A stretch of 64,000 nucleotides of DNA from MFD01213-c1 sp963704405 (GCA_963704405.1 OY969903.1:1116001-1180000); one strand, 5' to 3'. Shown: positions 49,091 to 59,457, numbered from the stretch's first letter. The notes: a model not told the origin generated them from the sequence alone. Program-made: numbers and translations.

Positions 49091-50098
49091 TCATTTCCCC
49101 GAATAGGCCCCCAAATCCGCATGTGAAACATCCCGATACTCTCCCCCTGTTTTGCTCGCGATCGCCTTCAGCGCCACACTCGGCGACGCCCCCAGGTTCA
49201 CCGTATCGATCTTTACCGAAGATGATCCCCTCGCTGCCAGCACATCATTCACCCACGCATCATCCAGATAATCCTTCGCGGTAGCGATGACAAGCACCCC
49301 GGGATCATGCGCCAAGGCTTTCTTTAAAGCAGGCACAATATCGCTTGCCCCATACGCCGACACATCATCAATCGACCGCTGTGCCGCGGCGATGTTGTCC
49401 TTCATCGCATAAGTCGTCGACGCATCGGGATACGCCACTACATCCTCCCCATTGCTCCAGAACACGATCTCAAACTTCCGATCTGTCCCCAGGGTGGATG
49501 CCGACTTAATCGCCGCATCCTTCAGGGCCCCAAAAACTTCCCGCGTCCCCATCCCCCGGTCCAGCACATAAACGACCGAAGGCGCATCAATCTTAATCCC
49601 GCAAAAGTTCGGCGTATTTGCCACCACCGGCGGCGTCACCGGACCCGTATTTTCCGTGCTAACCGTATTCTGGCTCGCATTTCCGCCCGCTCCTCCCGAT
49701 CCCTTCGTCGCCAGCCAGATAATGACCGCCACCAGGACAATAATTACCGTCCCCACCCCGATGACCACCGGCATCATCGATTTTTTCGTTGCCACCGCGG
49801 CATTCCCCGCCACCGGCCGGGTGAGCCTGCGAGAAGTGAGCCCGCTGCCGGTCAATCCGCTGCTGGCGACCGCGCCCGCCAGATCATCCAAACCCGTCCC
49901 GGGCTCTGCCGACCGTGACCCCGACTGATAAATCGCTTTCGATCCCCCCAATCCCTGCCCGCCGACCGCCGCTCCCGCCTTTGCCTGCGCCGGAACCGTC
50001 TGGATCGTTCCGCAATGCTGACACCGGCAGACGCCGCCGGCAAAGGCGTCGTCAATCGACAGTACAGTCTTGCAGTTGGTGCAGGCGATTCGGATCAT
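49091..50098 (-). CDS. Zinc-ribbon, single-pass membrane protein with von Willebrand A-like outer domain
   Basis: The 335-residue protein starts with a zinc ribbon (CTNC at about 6-9, CQHC at about 26-29), a Gly/Ser-rich linker, one membrane helix (about 110-129, VVIGVGTVIIVLVAVIIWLA) and an outer domain with vWA topology (VVYVLDRGM, FEIVFWSNGE, VLVIATAKDYLDD). The MIDAS metal motif DxSxS is altered (DRGMG), so metal binding may be lost. Related planctomycete proteins share the N-terminal ribbon. The function is unknown. Confidence 0.7.
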   Translation of the reverse strand: MIRIACTNCKTVLSIDDAFAGGVCRCQHCGTIQTVPAQAKAGAAVGGQGLGGSKAIYQSGSRSAEPGTGLDDLAGAVASSGLTGSGLTSRRLTRPVAGNAAVATKKSMMPVVIGVGTVIIVLVAVIIWLATKGSGGAGGNASQNTVSTENTGPVTPPVVANTPNFCGIKIDAPSVVYVLDRGMGTREVFGALKDAAIKSASTLGTDRKFEIVFWSNGEDVVAYPDASTTYAMKDNIAAAQRSIDDVSAYGASDIVPALKKALAHDPGVLVIATAKDYLDDAWVNDVLAARGSSSVKIDTVNLGASPSVALKAIASKTGGEYRDVSHADLGAYSGK

Positions 50099-50108
50099 TT
50101 TTTAACAC

Positions 50109-50177
50109 GTCCGTTGTCGTTGTCAGCGGTCCGTTGTTCGTTGTCCGGCCTTAGCGACAGACAACGAACCGCTGACC
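50109..50177. repeat. GTCCGTTGTC/GACAACGGAC family intergenic repeat, copy 3
   Basis: GTCCGTTGTCGTTGTCAGCGGTC and, after an inverted turn, GACAGACAACGAACCGCTGAC form an imperfect hairpin between the vWA-like and SppA-like genes. Confidence 0.55.
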
Positions 50178-50187
50178 GATAAACCCA

Positions 50188-51165
50188 TCAAGGCTTCCAC
50201 AAATAATAAAACCCCGAAGGCAGCATTGTTGCGGCTTCAGGCAGTTGTAGCTGCAAAATATCCGATTTGGGAGCGGGAACCGAATTCAGCGCATAAATCG
50301 ATCCGCCGTACCCGTACGGCCTCTTGTACGCGACAACCTTCGCTCCGGGTGCTTTCGCCAGGTCCCGCGCCAGTTGAATCGCATCTTCCAGCAGCCCTGT
50401 ATGGTCCACCAGCCCAAGTGTTTTCGCCTGTTCTCCGCTGAAAACCCGCCCGTCCGTGATCTGCTTAAACGAAGCTTCTTCCAGGTTCGGCCTGTTCGTG
50501 GTCACGATTCCCTTAAACCGTGCATAATACTCATCCACCAGCCCCTGCATGATCACTTCTTCATCCGGCGTCGGATCCCTGAATGGCGAACCAATATCCT
50601 TATGGGGGGCGCTTTTGAACGACCCTGGCCGAATCCCCAGTTTCATCATGGTGCCCTGAAGATTATACGTTTCAAAGATCACCCCGATGCTCCCCACAAT
50701 GCTTGTCGGTTGCGCCACGATCTGGTCCGCCGCGCAGCTCACATAATAGGCCCCGCTCGCATCCAGCTCCTGCGCCGCGGCCACCACCGGTTTATGTGTA
50801 TGCTGCTTAAACCGCTGCAAAATCTGGTACATCGCATCGGAAGCTGAAACCGTCCCCCCCGGTGAATTCACCCGCAGCACAATCGCCTTCACCTCCGGAT
50901 CGGCCGCCGCCTGGTTCAATTCCTGCGTAAACAAACTCACCGGATTTTCCGTCGCCTGCAACAGGCCCCCGGATTTGGCGTTCACCAGCATCCCCTCCAC
51001 TTCCACAATCGCAATCTTTGGTTGAAACAACCCCCGGCCCGGCGCAACATCCATTTCAGTCAGTTGGTTTGTATTGGAAATGGGCGTAATCAAAAAACTC
51101 GGTGTGCCACAGCCCGCACAAAGCACTGCAACCACTGAAATAATCAGCCTGAAAATAATGCGCAT
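50188..51165 (-). CDS. SppA-like S49 signal-peptide peptidase, lipoprotein form
   Basis: The 325-residue protein begins with a short hydrophobic stretch ending LCAGC, a lipobox-like site for lipid attachment. The S49 domain follows with VNSPGGTVSASD, the nucleophile Ser in DASGAYYVSCAADQ and the probable Lys of the dyad in SFKSAPHKDIGSPFR. SppA-type peptidases remove leftover signal peptides; this is the short, half-length form. The ATG at 51165 has GAG upstream and gives the best signal; the frame also opens at 51189. Confidence 0.87.
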   Translation of the reverse strand: MRIIFRLIISVVAVLCAGCGTPSFLITPISNTNQLTEMDVAPGRGLFQPKIAIVEVEGMLVNAKSGGLLQATENPVSLFTQELNQAAADPEVKAIVLRVNSPGGTVSASDAMYQILQRFKQHTHKPVVAAAQELDASGAYYVSCAADQIVAQPTSIVGSIGVIFETYNLQGTMMKLGIRPGSFKSAPHKDIGSPFRDPTPDEEVIMQGLVDEYYARFKGIVTTNRPNLEEASFKQITDGRVFSGEQAKTLGLVDHTGLLEDAIQLARDLAKAPGAKVVAYKRPYGYGGSIYALNSVPAPKSDILQLQLPEAATMLPSGFYYLWKP

Positions 51166-51238
51166 TAAAATCTCGGCAAAAGAAAACATTGGCGTATTAA
51201 TTTAAGTAATATCAAGATTTCGAGCCGGGATTCTAGCC

Positions 51239-51619
51239 ATGCCCTGCCACGTGAGCAAAGGTGCGTTTGCCGACCTCGTCCAGCTTGCCCTTCAGGAGCT
51301 GCCCGAAGAGTTCGCCGCCTTTCTTGAAGAAGTTCCCCTGGAAATAAAAGACTACCCCACCCCTCAGCAACTCCAAAAGCTGGGCGTGAAGCAGAACGGT
51401 CTATTGCTCGGACTTTATCAGGGCCGCCCCCGCACCGAGCGGAGCGTCTGGGATTCCGGCAGCCTTCCCGATGTTATTTACATTTTTCAGCAGCCCATCG
51501 AAGCCGTCACGCAGAACGAACAGGAGCTTATAAAGCAGGTCCGCACCACCGTATTGCATGAGATCGGACACCACTTCGGCATGAGCGAACAGGACCTTAA
51601 AGACCTCGGTTATGGATGA
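51239..51619 (+). CDS. Zincin-like small metallopeptidase (DUF1025/metallopeptidase family)
   Basis: The 126-residue protein has the zinc motif HEIGHHFG (about 109-116) near its C-terminus and the usual ELPEEF segment near its N-terminus, matching the small single-domain zincin family of unknown physiological substrate. A GTG at 51251 (VSKGAF) is an alternative start. It is divergent from the SppA-like gene. Confidence 0.83.
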   Translation: MPCHVSKGAFADLVQLALQELPEEFAAFLEEVPLEIKDYPTPQQLQKLGVKQNGLLLGLYQGRPRTERSVWDSGSLPDVIYIFQQPIEAVTQNEQELIKQVRTTVLHEIGHHFGMSEQDLKDLGYG

Positions 51620-52109
51620 GCCCGCTTTCTGCTCGTCGGGGGCCGATTTACGCAAGCTGAATAAAGGTGAACCCCAGGGCAACCGCATTCTCCGCCGGTC
51701 CATGTGGGCGATCTGCATTGGCGATTTGAAAACCAGGATTGCTCGTCAGGCGCTCAGGCATCTTTTCAGGACTTACAGGAGAATGCGGTTACCCTGAGGT
51801 GAACCCTTAGCTCCAAATGACTCGTCAAGATTTGCCCCAGCCTCAGCCGATCTTGATATGTGCGGCTCACCGCGGCGTCAAATAACTTGCGCCGCACGCC
51901 GCTTTTTGATTGACCCGTTGCTGTCCGCTTATGTATACGAGTCGCCCCGCGGTTTTTTGCACAGGGCTTTGTAAAAATTGGCGCGCACCTGGACCTCCGT
52001 TTGGTCGTAAGTGTTGCCAAGTTCGTGTATATCTTACGGTTCGCGCCTTCGGGCATATCGGCGCACTGAACTTCGCGCTTTCCTGATTACGTTTGAAGGG
52101 ATGTCTCCC
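51620..52109. other. Intergenic region with a MITE-like element, upstream of the export cluster
   Basis: The first part holds the 122-bp inverted-repeat element at 51675-51796. The rest (51807-52109) shows no gene and probably contains the promoter of the HlyD-like gene, not identified. Confidence 0.5.
51675..51796. mobile_element. MITE-like element with 19-bp terminal inverted repeats and a 9-bp flanking duplication
   Basis: CAGGGCAACCGCATTCTCC (51675-51693) is inverted at 51778-51796 with one mismatch, enclosing 84 bases without an ORF. GGTGAACCC is found directly before the left end (51666-51674) and one base after the right end (51798-51806), like a target-site duplication. Confidence 0.65.
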
Positions 52110-52982
52110 ATGGCTCGCTCAATGAAACGCCTCCAGCAATCAATCTTCCTCACCGCCGTCGCCGCTCCGATGTTTCTCGGGCGCCCGTCCCTGGCCGCCG
52201 AAGCCAAGCCCGTCATCGTCCAAGGCCAGACCAAGCCCTCCGAAGAGACCAAGCTTGCCTTCCCCGGCCCCGGCCTCGTGCTGGAGGTCATTGTGAAGGA
52301 AGGCGATGTGGTGAAAAAGGATCAGGTCCTCGCCAAGCAGGACGACCGCCAGGACCAGGCGGCTCTTGATTCAATGAAGCTCGAGGCTGATTCCACTTAT
52401 AAAGTGGATTACAGCATCGCCGACGAAGCCGTGAAGGAAGTGCAGTTTCAGCGCAAGATGAAGATGCTTTCCCAGCATGTCGCTTCCGAGAGCGAAGTCG
52501 AAGAAGCCCGCCTCGCCGTCACGCTCGCCAAGACCCAGATCGATCTGGCCAAGCTGGAGCACGAGCAGAAAGTGCTCGATGCGAAGAAGCAGCAATTCAA
52601 GGTCGATGAGATGCAGATGCGGAGCAAGGTGGACGGGATCGTCGAAAAACTGAACATTCACCCCGGCGAGATGGCCGACCCGCAGAACCGCGACGGCGCG
52701 ATTGTCGTTGTAAAGAATGACCCGCTCTGGATCGAAGTACATCTGCCGACATTCCAGTCGCAGCAGCTTCAGATCAGCCAGCCGCTCGACGTCAAATACG
52801 CGGATGAAAAAGACTGGCGTCCAGCGAAGATCATCTACATCGATCCGCAGGCCGACGCCGCCAGCGACACGCAGCTCGTCCGCCTTGAGCTGGCCAACTC
52901 CGACGGCCGAACATCGGGACTGCAGATGCAGGTAAAGCTGCCGGAAAAGATTGCAGCCGTCGCTGAAGGTGGAGATCGATAA
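52110..52982 (+). CDS. HlyD/membrane-fusion-type periplasmic adaptor
   Basis: The 290-residue protein has a signal peptide (about 8-30, FLTAVAAPMFLGRPSLAAEA) and then the adaptor layout: a lipoyl half (FPGPGLVLEVIVKEGDVVKKDQVLAKQD), an alpha-helical hairpin (about 85-165, rich in K/E), the second lipoyl half (SKVDGIVEKLNIHPGEMAD) and a beta-barrel. Such proteins bridge inner- and outer-membrane parts of exporters. The ATG at 52110 has AAGGG ten bases upstream. It heads the all-plus cluster to 61.3 kb. Confidence 0.82.
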   Translation: MARSMKRLQQSIFLTAVAAPMFLGRPSLAAEAKPVIVQGQTKPSEETKLAFPGPGLVLEVIVKEGDVVKKDQVLAKQDDRQDQAALDSMKLEADSTYKVDYSIADEAVKEVQFQRKMKMLSQHVASESEVEEARLAVTLAKTQIDLAKLEHEQKVLDAKKQQFKVDEMQMRSKVDGIVEKLNIHPGEMADPQNRDGAIVVVKNDPLWIEVHLPTFQSQQLQISQPLDVKYADEKDWRPAKIIYIDPQADAASDTQLVRLELANSDGRTSGLQMQVKLPEKIAAVAEGGDR

Positions 52983-52986
52983 AAAT

Positions 52987-53113
52987 GTCCGTTGTCCTTG
53001 GTCCGTTGTCCGTAGCTCAGGCAACAACCCATCAACGGACCACTGACCACGGACAATTAAGTTGCAAGGATGCCTGTCCCAGCAACGGACAACTGACAAC
53101 GGACCACTGACAA
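52987..53113. repeat. GTCCGTTGTC/GACAACGGAC family intergenic repeat, copies 4 and 5
   Basis: GTCCGTTGTCCTTGGTCCG at 52987 and the inverted AACGGACCACTGACCACGGAC near 53034 form one unit. A further AACGGACAACTGACAACGG lies near 53083. They fill the HlyD-to-GAF gene gap almost completely. Confidence 0.6.
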
Positions 53114-53127
53114 TATCAGGACAAATT

Positions 53128-55088
53128 ATGGCCTCAGGCATAGTAGAACCATCATCCCGCGATTCCGAAGAAGAGCAGCAGGGACAGGCGCCCCGCTCCG
53201 GTGAACGCTCCAAGCTCGTGCAGCGGCTTCTCGACGCAGGCCCCAACCTGCCCGCGTTCCTCACCGATCTGCTCACTGCCCAGGCTGTCACTGTTGCCGG
53301 CACTGAAGCCGCCGGTTTCCTCATCGAGCGCGGCGACCAGCAGTTCGGGCTGCGCCCGTTGCGCACATTCGTCCCGACGAATCCGACGCCCAGACCCGCG
53401 CCGCCGCCATCCAGGCCTTCCAGGATCTCATCCGTCCCTGCGTCGCCCAGGGGAAAGACGGCGCTTTGGAAGTCGGCCCGGCCAACATGGAGAACGATGC
53501 ACAGTATTGCCTGATCACTCTTCTCCGCGCGGATACCGAAATCGTCGCCGTCTCCGCCGTCATTGCCCGCTGCCGCAACGTCGATCTCGCCCGCCAGCGG
53601 CTGATGTCCATGCAGCTTGTCGCCGGTTATTTCGAGCTCTTCAACCTTCGCCGAAATTCCGAAGCCAACAAAGCCATCGCCCAAAGCCACCAGCGCGTAT
53701 TGCAGCTTTCCCGCGCTGTCGCCGACGCCGATGGTTTTCTGTCGGCCGCGATGAACCTCTGCAACGAGCTCGCCAACGCCGCCGGCGCAACCCGCGTCTC
53801 CCTCGGCTGGCTCAAAGGCCGCAATATCAAGGTCCGCGCCCTTTCCCACACCGAAGAATTCGACAAAAAACAGGAACTGATCGTCCAGCTCGAACATGCG
53901 ATGGAAGAATGCTGGGACCAGGAACAGCCCGTCTTATATGACCCCAACGGCGGCGGCAGCGACGCCGTCACCCGGCAGGCCGCCGTCCTTTCGCGCGGCC
54001 AAGGCGGACATATCGTCCTTTCCCTTCCCCTCCGCCGCCACGCCGACATCGAAGGCGTCATCACGCTCGAATTCCTCTCCAACTACCAGGTCAGTCCCAA
54101 GGTCCTCGAAGACCTCAGCCTCGCCGTCGATCTGCTGGCGCCACAGCTTTATGACCGTTTCGAAAATGACCGCTGGCTTATCACCAAGGTCGGCGTCAGC
54201 TCGCGGCATGGCATGGAAGCGCTCCTTGGCCAAAAATATTGGCTCCCCAAACTCATCACGCTCGGCGTGATCCTGCTCCTCCTGATCCTGACCAACTTCC
54301 TCAACCTCCCCGTATTGCTCCACATGAACTGGGCCGACATCCGCCCAACCTATCGCGTCACCACCCACTTCACCTTTGCGGCGGTGGACAAGCGATCCCT
54401 CTGCGCCCCCTTCGACGGCTACATCCGCGACGTCTACAAAAAGCCCGGCGACCTCGTGAAAAAAAGCGAGCCTCTCTTTTCCCTCGACACCTCCGAATTG
54501 AAGCTCAAAAAAGCCAAGGCCGATTCCGACGCCCTTTCGCATCGTGAAGAGGCCGTGAAGTACCGCGCCGACAATACCAAGATCGCCGACTACAAAGTCG
54601 CCCTCGCCCAGGCCGACCAATCCCAGGCCGAGGCCGACCTGTACGACTGGCAAATCAACAACGCCGTTCTAAAGGCCCCCGAAGACGGTGAAGTCCTCAA
54701 AGGCGACCTCGAAGACAAGAAGGGCGTCCAGGTTAAACAAGGCGATGAACTCATGGTCGTCGCCCCCCGTGAAAATCTGCGGGCTGAGTTGACTGCCGAC
54801 GAGCGCGACATCCAGGACATCAAGGAAGGCCAGGTCGGCAAGTTGGCGACGACGAGCCTGCCGACATCTAAGTTCCCATTCAGTATTGAGCGCATCATTC
54901 CGCTGGGCCAGGCAAAAGAAGGAAGCAACGTCTTCACGATCTATGCCAAACTCGATCCAAACCAGATGTCGCCAGCCTGGCGTCCCGGCATGGCCGGCGA
55001 AGCAAGAGTTGACGTCGAAAAGCGAACATGGGCCTGGATCTGGACCCATCGCTTGATTGATTTCATTCGTCTTAAGACATGGTTGTGA
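53128..55088 (+). CDS. GAF-domain membrane protein with HlyD-type adaptor half, frameshifted
   Basis: The first ORF begins at ATG 53128 (AGGA upstream). A one-base shift near 53345-53360 gives PVAHIRPDESDAQTRAAAIQAF and runs to 55088; joined length is about 653 residues. The N-terminal 350 residues are soluble with a GAF-like region (about 195-350, RVSLGWLKGRNIKV, GHIVLSLPLRRHADIEGVITLEFL). One membrane helix (about 376-395, LGVILLLLILTNFLNL) precedes a HlyD-type lipoyl/barrel domain (APFDGYIRDVYKKPGDLVKK, LKAPEDGEVLKGDLED). A cytosolic sensor wired to an export adaptor is unusual. It lies between HlyD and M50 genes. Confidence 0.8.
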
Positions 55089-55130
55089 TAGGCGACATGA
55101 ATAGTGAGAACGTTCACCGTGATGCGGGCC

Positions 55131-55159
55131 GGTGCTAACGGCGTAAAAAAATTAGCACC
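55131..55159. repeat. Hairpin GGTGCTAA/TTAGCACC
   Basis: An 8-bp perfect inverted repeat (55131-55138 with 55152-55159), 13-base loop with seven A. It starts 42 bases after the GAF-HlyD stop. Confidence 0.55.
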
Positions 55160-55177
55160 CCCGGAATGGAATTAAAA

Positions 55178-55240
55178 AGTAGCACTGGCGCCTCGCCCGT
55201 GTCCAACGGTATCAGACACGAGCGAGTCGCTCGTGCTACT
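55178..55240. repeat. 63-bp fold-back palindrome upstream of the PqqD-M50-HlyD gene
   Basis: The arms 55178-55203 (AGTAGCACTGGCGCC...) and 55215-55240 match in 22 of 26 positions around an 11-base loop. The right arm also contains the small perfect palindrome CACGAGCG-AGT-CGCTCGTG. This is typical of REP-like elements. Confidence 0.65.
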
Positions 55241-55257
55241 AAAACGGCAATCATCCA

Positions 55258-57461
55258 ATGATCCAATTACGACCCACATTCTCCGAATCCTGGTACCGCG
55301 TCTCCACGCTCAAAGCACGCCTCCGCTCCAGCACCAAATCTCCCGCCAGTTCTATCGCGGTGAGCGCTGGTATGTCGTCCGCGACCCTGCCGGCAACCAG
55401 TTCCATCGTCTCTCCGATGCCGCTTACCGCTTCATCGGTCTCCTCGATGGCTCACGAACCATTGAACAAGCCTGGGAAATCTGCGGCGGACAACTCGCCG
55501 ACGACGCCCCCACCCAACCTGAAATCATCCAGATTCTCTCGCACCTGTATTCCGCCAACCTCATCGAGGCTGATGTGACGCCGGACGCCACCGTCCTCCT
55601 CCGCCGCCACAAGCAACTCAACAAGCGGAAGATGCAGAACCGCCTGATGAATGTCCTGTTCCCCCGCATCCCCCTGTGGGACCCGGACCGCTTCCTCGTC
55701 CAATGGATGCCGGCGGTGAAGCATCTGTTCAGCAAGATCGGCGCGATCATCTGGCTGATCGTCATCATCTCGGCCATCGCGTATGTCACCCCGCACTGGA
55801 ATGAACTCAAGACCGCCGCCAGCAATGCCGTCAATCCGAGCAACTGGCTCTGGCTCTGGGCTGTCTTCGTCCTCATCAAGTTGATCCACGAACTTGGCCA
55901 CGCCTTCGCCTGCCGGCGCTTTGGCGGTGAATGTCATGAGCTGGGCATCATGTTCCTGGTGTTCATCCCCACCCCATATGTAGACGCCTCCACCGCCTGG
56001 GCTTTCCCCAGCCGCTGGCATCGCATGTTCGTCGGGGCGGCAGGCATGATTGTCGAACTCTTCGTCGCGGCCCTTCTGGTATTCTTCTGGGTCAACGTTG
56101 GCGACAAAACTTCCCTCCCCGCGGTGCTGGCCTACAACGCGATGCTCATCGCGTCCGTCTCCACCCTGGTCTTTAATGCCAACCCGCTGCTCCGCTACGA
56201 CGGTTACTACATCCTGTCCGACTTCCTCGAAATCCCCAACCTCCGCCAGAAGAGCACTGAATACGCCCTCGGCCTCATCAAACGCCATGTTTTCCAGATC
56301 AAGGCCCAGCAGCCGCTCCCGCCTGTCGGCCAGCGCTTCTGGCTCCTGCTCTATGCCGTCGCCAGCAGCATCTACCGCGTCTTCGTCGGTTTCGTCATCA
56401 TCCTTGTCGTCACCTACAAAATCCCCGTCCTCGGTGTCCTGATGGCTATCGGTGGTGTCGCCACCTGGGCCATCGTGCCGGTCTTCAAGCTGAGCAAATA
56501 CCTCATGCTCGAACCCGAACTGCACCGCAAGCGCGGTTGCGCCGCCGCCTTCTGTGGCGTCGTCGCCATCCTCGCGCTCATCACCATCGGTCTCATCCGC
56601 TTCTGGGTCGATGTCGATGCCCAGGGCATCGTCGAAGCCGACCAGCGCGAAGTCATTCACGCCAAGATGCCCGGCTTCGTCAAAACCATCTATGCCCAGG
56701 ATGGACAGTTCCTCCACAAAGGCGATCCCATCATCCAATGCCAGGACCGCGAACTCGAAACCCAGATGGTCCAGCAAAAGGCGCAGATGCGCGGCCTGCA
56801 GGCCCAGCGCCAGCTCGCCAGCGTCGTCGATCAGGCGCAGAAGAAGATCATTGAAGCGGCCATGACCGCTTTGCAGGACCAGCTCGACGACACGCAAACC
56901 CGGCTTAACGACCTTACTCTCCGCGCCCCCATCGACGGTACACTCGTCGCCCCCAAGCTCACCGAAATGTCCGGCGCATTTCTCCCCCGCGGCCAGGAAA
57001 TCGCCACCGTCGCCGCCCTGGACAGCCTCGTCATCAAAGCATCCTTGCAGCAGGAAGACGCGCAGCTCGTTCACGACAAGCAGCAGATGCTCTTTGCTGC
57101 CAGCCCCGGCGACGGCAGCTCTGATCCCATCCTCGTCCGCTTCGCCGGTGATATTGCCACCATCGTTCCCGGAACCGCCGAGGCCATCATCAATTCAGCC
57201 CAGGAAACCGTGCCGCACCCGTCGCTGACCCACGTCGGTGGCGGTGACATCGCCGTCGATCCCAGCGACCCCAAAGGCGAGCATCCGCTCATCCGCGAAT
57301 TCGAAGTCCACGTGCGCGTCGCCAACCCCGACGGCAAATACTATCCCGGCCAGCGCGCCTTCGTCCGCTTCCGCCTGGAGAAGCAGCCCCTTCTCTGGCA
57401 ATGGACCAGGCGTTTCCTCCAGTTGCTCCAGTCGCATGAAAACGACTCGAAGCTGACATAG
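55258..57461 (+). CDS. PqqD-like, M50 peptidase and HlyD fusion membrane protein, frameshifted at the N-terminus
   Basis: The ATG at 55258 starts LRPTFSESWYRV in one frame. A shift near 55325-55335 joins it to QISRQFYRGERWYVV and the main frame, about 734 residues in all. Order: PqqD-like peptide-recognition domain (about 20-100, NQFHRLSDAAYRF...LYSANLIEAD), membrane helices with HELGHAF (about 210) and RYDGYYILSD as M50 zinc ligands, further helices, then a lipoyl/helical-hairpin/barrel adaptor of HlyD type (from about 480, GFVKTIYAQDGQFLHKGDPI). PqqD-like domains bind leader peptides; M50/HlyD fusions occur in bacteriocin exporters. The substrate is unknown. Confidence 0.85.
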
Positions 57462-57521
57462 GATTACGTAGCAATTTGGCTGAATAAGAAACGATTTAAA
57501 GGCGACAAGAACTAAACGCAA

Positions 57522-59457
57522 ATGACCATCGCCAACTCCGAACTCTGGTCTGTCTTCGACGCCCGCCGGGTCAAAGCCCCCGAGCTGAAAGGCCTCGACG
57601 CCTACGTCAACGGGCTGGTTGGTTTCGTCAAGAACCGCCGCCCCATCCTCACCCAGCTTCAGGCCCAGGCCGCGCGCATCGAACTGCTCGAAGACGAAGT
57701 CAGAAACCTCGGCTCCTCCAAGTTCCAGGAAGCCGTTCAGGAACACCGCGATCTCGCCCGCGTTAACAAGCTGGTCGGCGACCGTCTCGATATGGGCATG
57801 GCCCTCATCCGCGAAGGTGCCAAACGCTCCACCGGGATGCGGCCCTTTTCCGTGCAGATCATGGGCGCACTCGCCATGTGCCAGGGATACATCTCCGAGA
57901 TGGCCACCGGTGAAGGCAAAACCCTCACCGCCTCCCTCGCCGCCAGCCTCTGGGCCTGGCATGGCCGGCCGGTTCACATCATCACTGTGAACGATTACCT
58001 CGTCGCCCGCGACGCCGAGGAAATGTCCCCGGTCTATCACGCGCTGGGCCTGAAGGTTGGTCACGTCGTCCATGAATCCACCCCCAGCGAGCGCGTCGAT
58101 CACTACCGCCGCAACATCATTTACATCACCAGCAAGGAACTCGTCGCCGACTTCCTCCGCGACCAGATCCTGCTCGGCAACCTGCGCAGCAGCACGCAGA
58201 CCAACGTCGGCCGCCTCATGAGCCTAGGCGAAAGCTCGCAGAAGCTGCAGGTTCCCGGCCTCTTCCGCGTGCTGGTGGATGAAGCGGACAGCCTGCTCAT
58301 CGACGAAGCCGTCACTCCGCTCATCATCTCCAACTCGCCGGATGAAGAAGGCAATGCAACGCTTTATCGCAACGCAAACGACCTGGCGATGCAGCTCAAG
58401 GAAGGCCGCGACTTTATCATCGACCGCGAAGTCCGCAGCGTCGACCTCACCGAGCGCGGGCAGGAGCGGCTGGAAGAAATATCGCTGGACAACGGCTTCT
58501 GGAAAGGCAAACGCCGCCGCGAAGAACTCGTGACGCAGGCGCTGGTCGGCCAATATTGTTTCATCCGCGATGAGCAATACCTGGTGACCGAAGACGAAAA
58601 AGTCCAGATCATCGATGAATTCACCGGCCGCATCATGGCCGACCGCTCCTGGCGGCACGGCCTGCACCAGGCGATCGAGATCAAGGAAGGCGTTCCCGTC
58701 ACCGCCGACAAGGAAAACCTCGCCCGCCTGAGCTTCCAGCGATTCTTCCGCCAATACCCGATCATGGGCGGCATGACCGGCACCGCCTGGGAAGCCGCGC
58801 CCGAGCTTTGGCAGATCTATCAGCGCCCGATCGTCCGCATCCCAACGAACAAACCCTGCATCCGAATCCATCTGCCGACATTGATGTTCGAGACGATGAA
58901 CGAAAAATATGACGCCGCCGCCCGGCGTGTCGCTGAGTTAAACGACAAAGGGCTGCCCGTGCTGGTCGGAACGCGCAGCGTGCTGTCGAGCGAAGAGATC
59001 AGCGCCCGGCTCAAGGCGCTTGGCCGGGCGCATCGCGTGCTCAACGCAACCCAAACCGCGCAGGAAGCCAACATCGTCGCCGAAGCCGGCCAGCGAGGCC
59101 GCATCACCGTCGCGACCAACATGGCCGGCCGTGGCACCGACATCAAGCTCGCCAAAGGCGTCGCCGATATTGGCGGGCTGCATGTCGTCGCGACCGAGCC
59201 GGCGACCAGCTACCGCGTTGACCGCCAGCTTTTCGGCCGCGCCGCCCGCCAGGGTGATCCCGGCTGCGCCCAGATGTTCTGCAGCGCCGATGACGAACTA
59301 TTCCTTCGCCACGCGCCGCTGGCGCAAGATGTGGAAAACACTTGGGGCCGATCGGGTCATCCGCATGGCGCAATCGCGAGCCGAGCGATTGGCGCGCTTC
59401 AACCGCAAGCAGGTGCTTCGAAGCGATGACTGGATGGATTCATCGTTGCCGTTCTAA
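57522..59457 (+). CDS. Short SecA-like ATPase, frameshifted near its end
   Basis: The protein of about 644 residues has SecA motor motifs: Walker A ATGEGKT (to about 134), ITVNDYLVARDAE, DEADSLLIDEA, a crosslinking-domain stretch IIDEFTGRIMADRSWRHGLHQ, MTGTAWE and TNMAGRGTDIKL. A shift near 59315-59325 changes the end to WRKMWKTLGADR...SDDWMDSSLPF, a natural SecA-family tail. It lacks the helical wing/scaffold size and the C-terminal zinc finger of housekeeping SecA (about 850-950 residues). It follows the M50 gene by 60 bases and probably energises that membrane complex. True SecYEG dependence is unknown. Confidence 0.85.

Noticed and set aside
57522..59457. Housekeeping secA
   Set aside because: It is too short, lacks the zinc finger, and sits in an HlyD/M50 cluster; a full secA is expected elsewhere, though this cannot be seen here.
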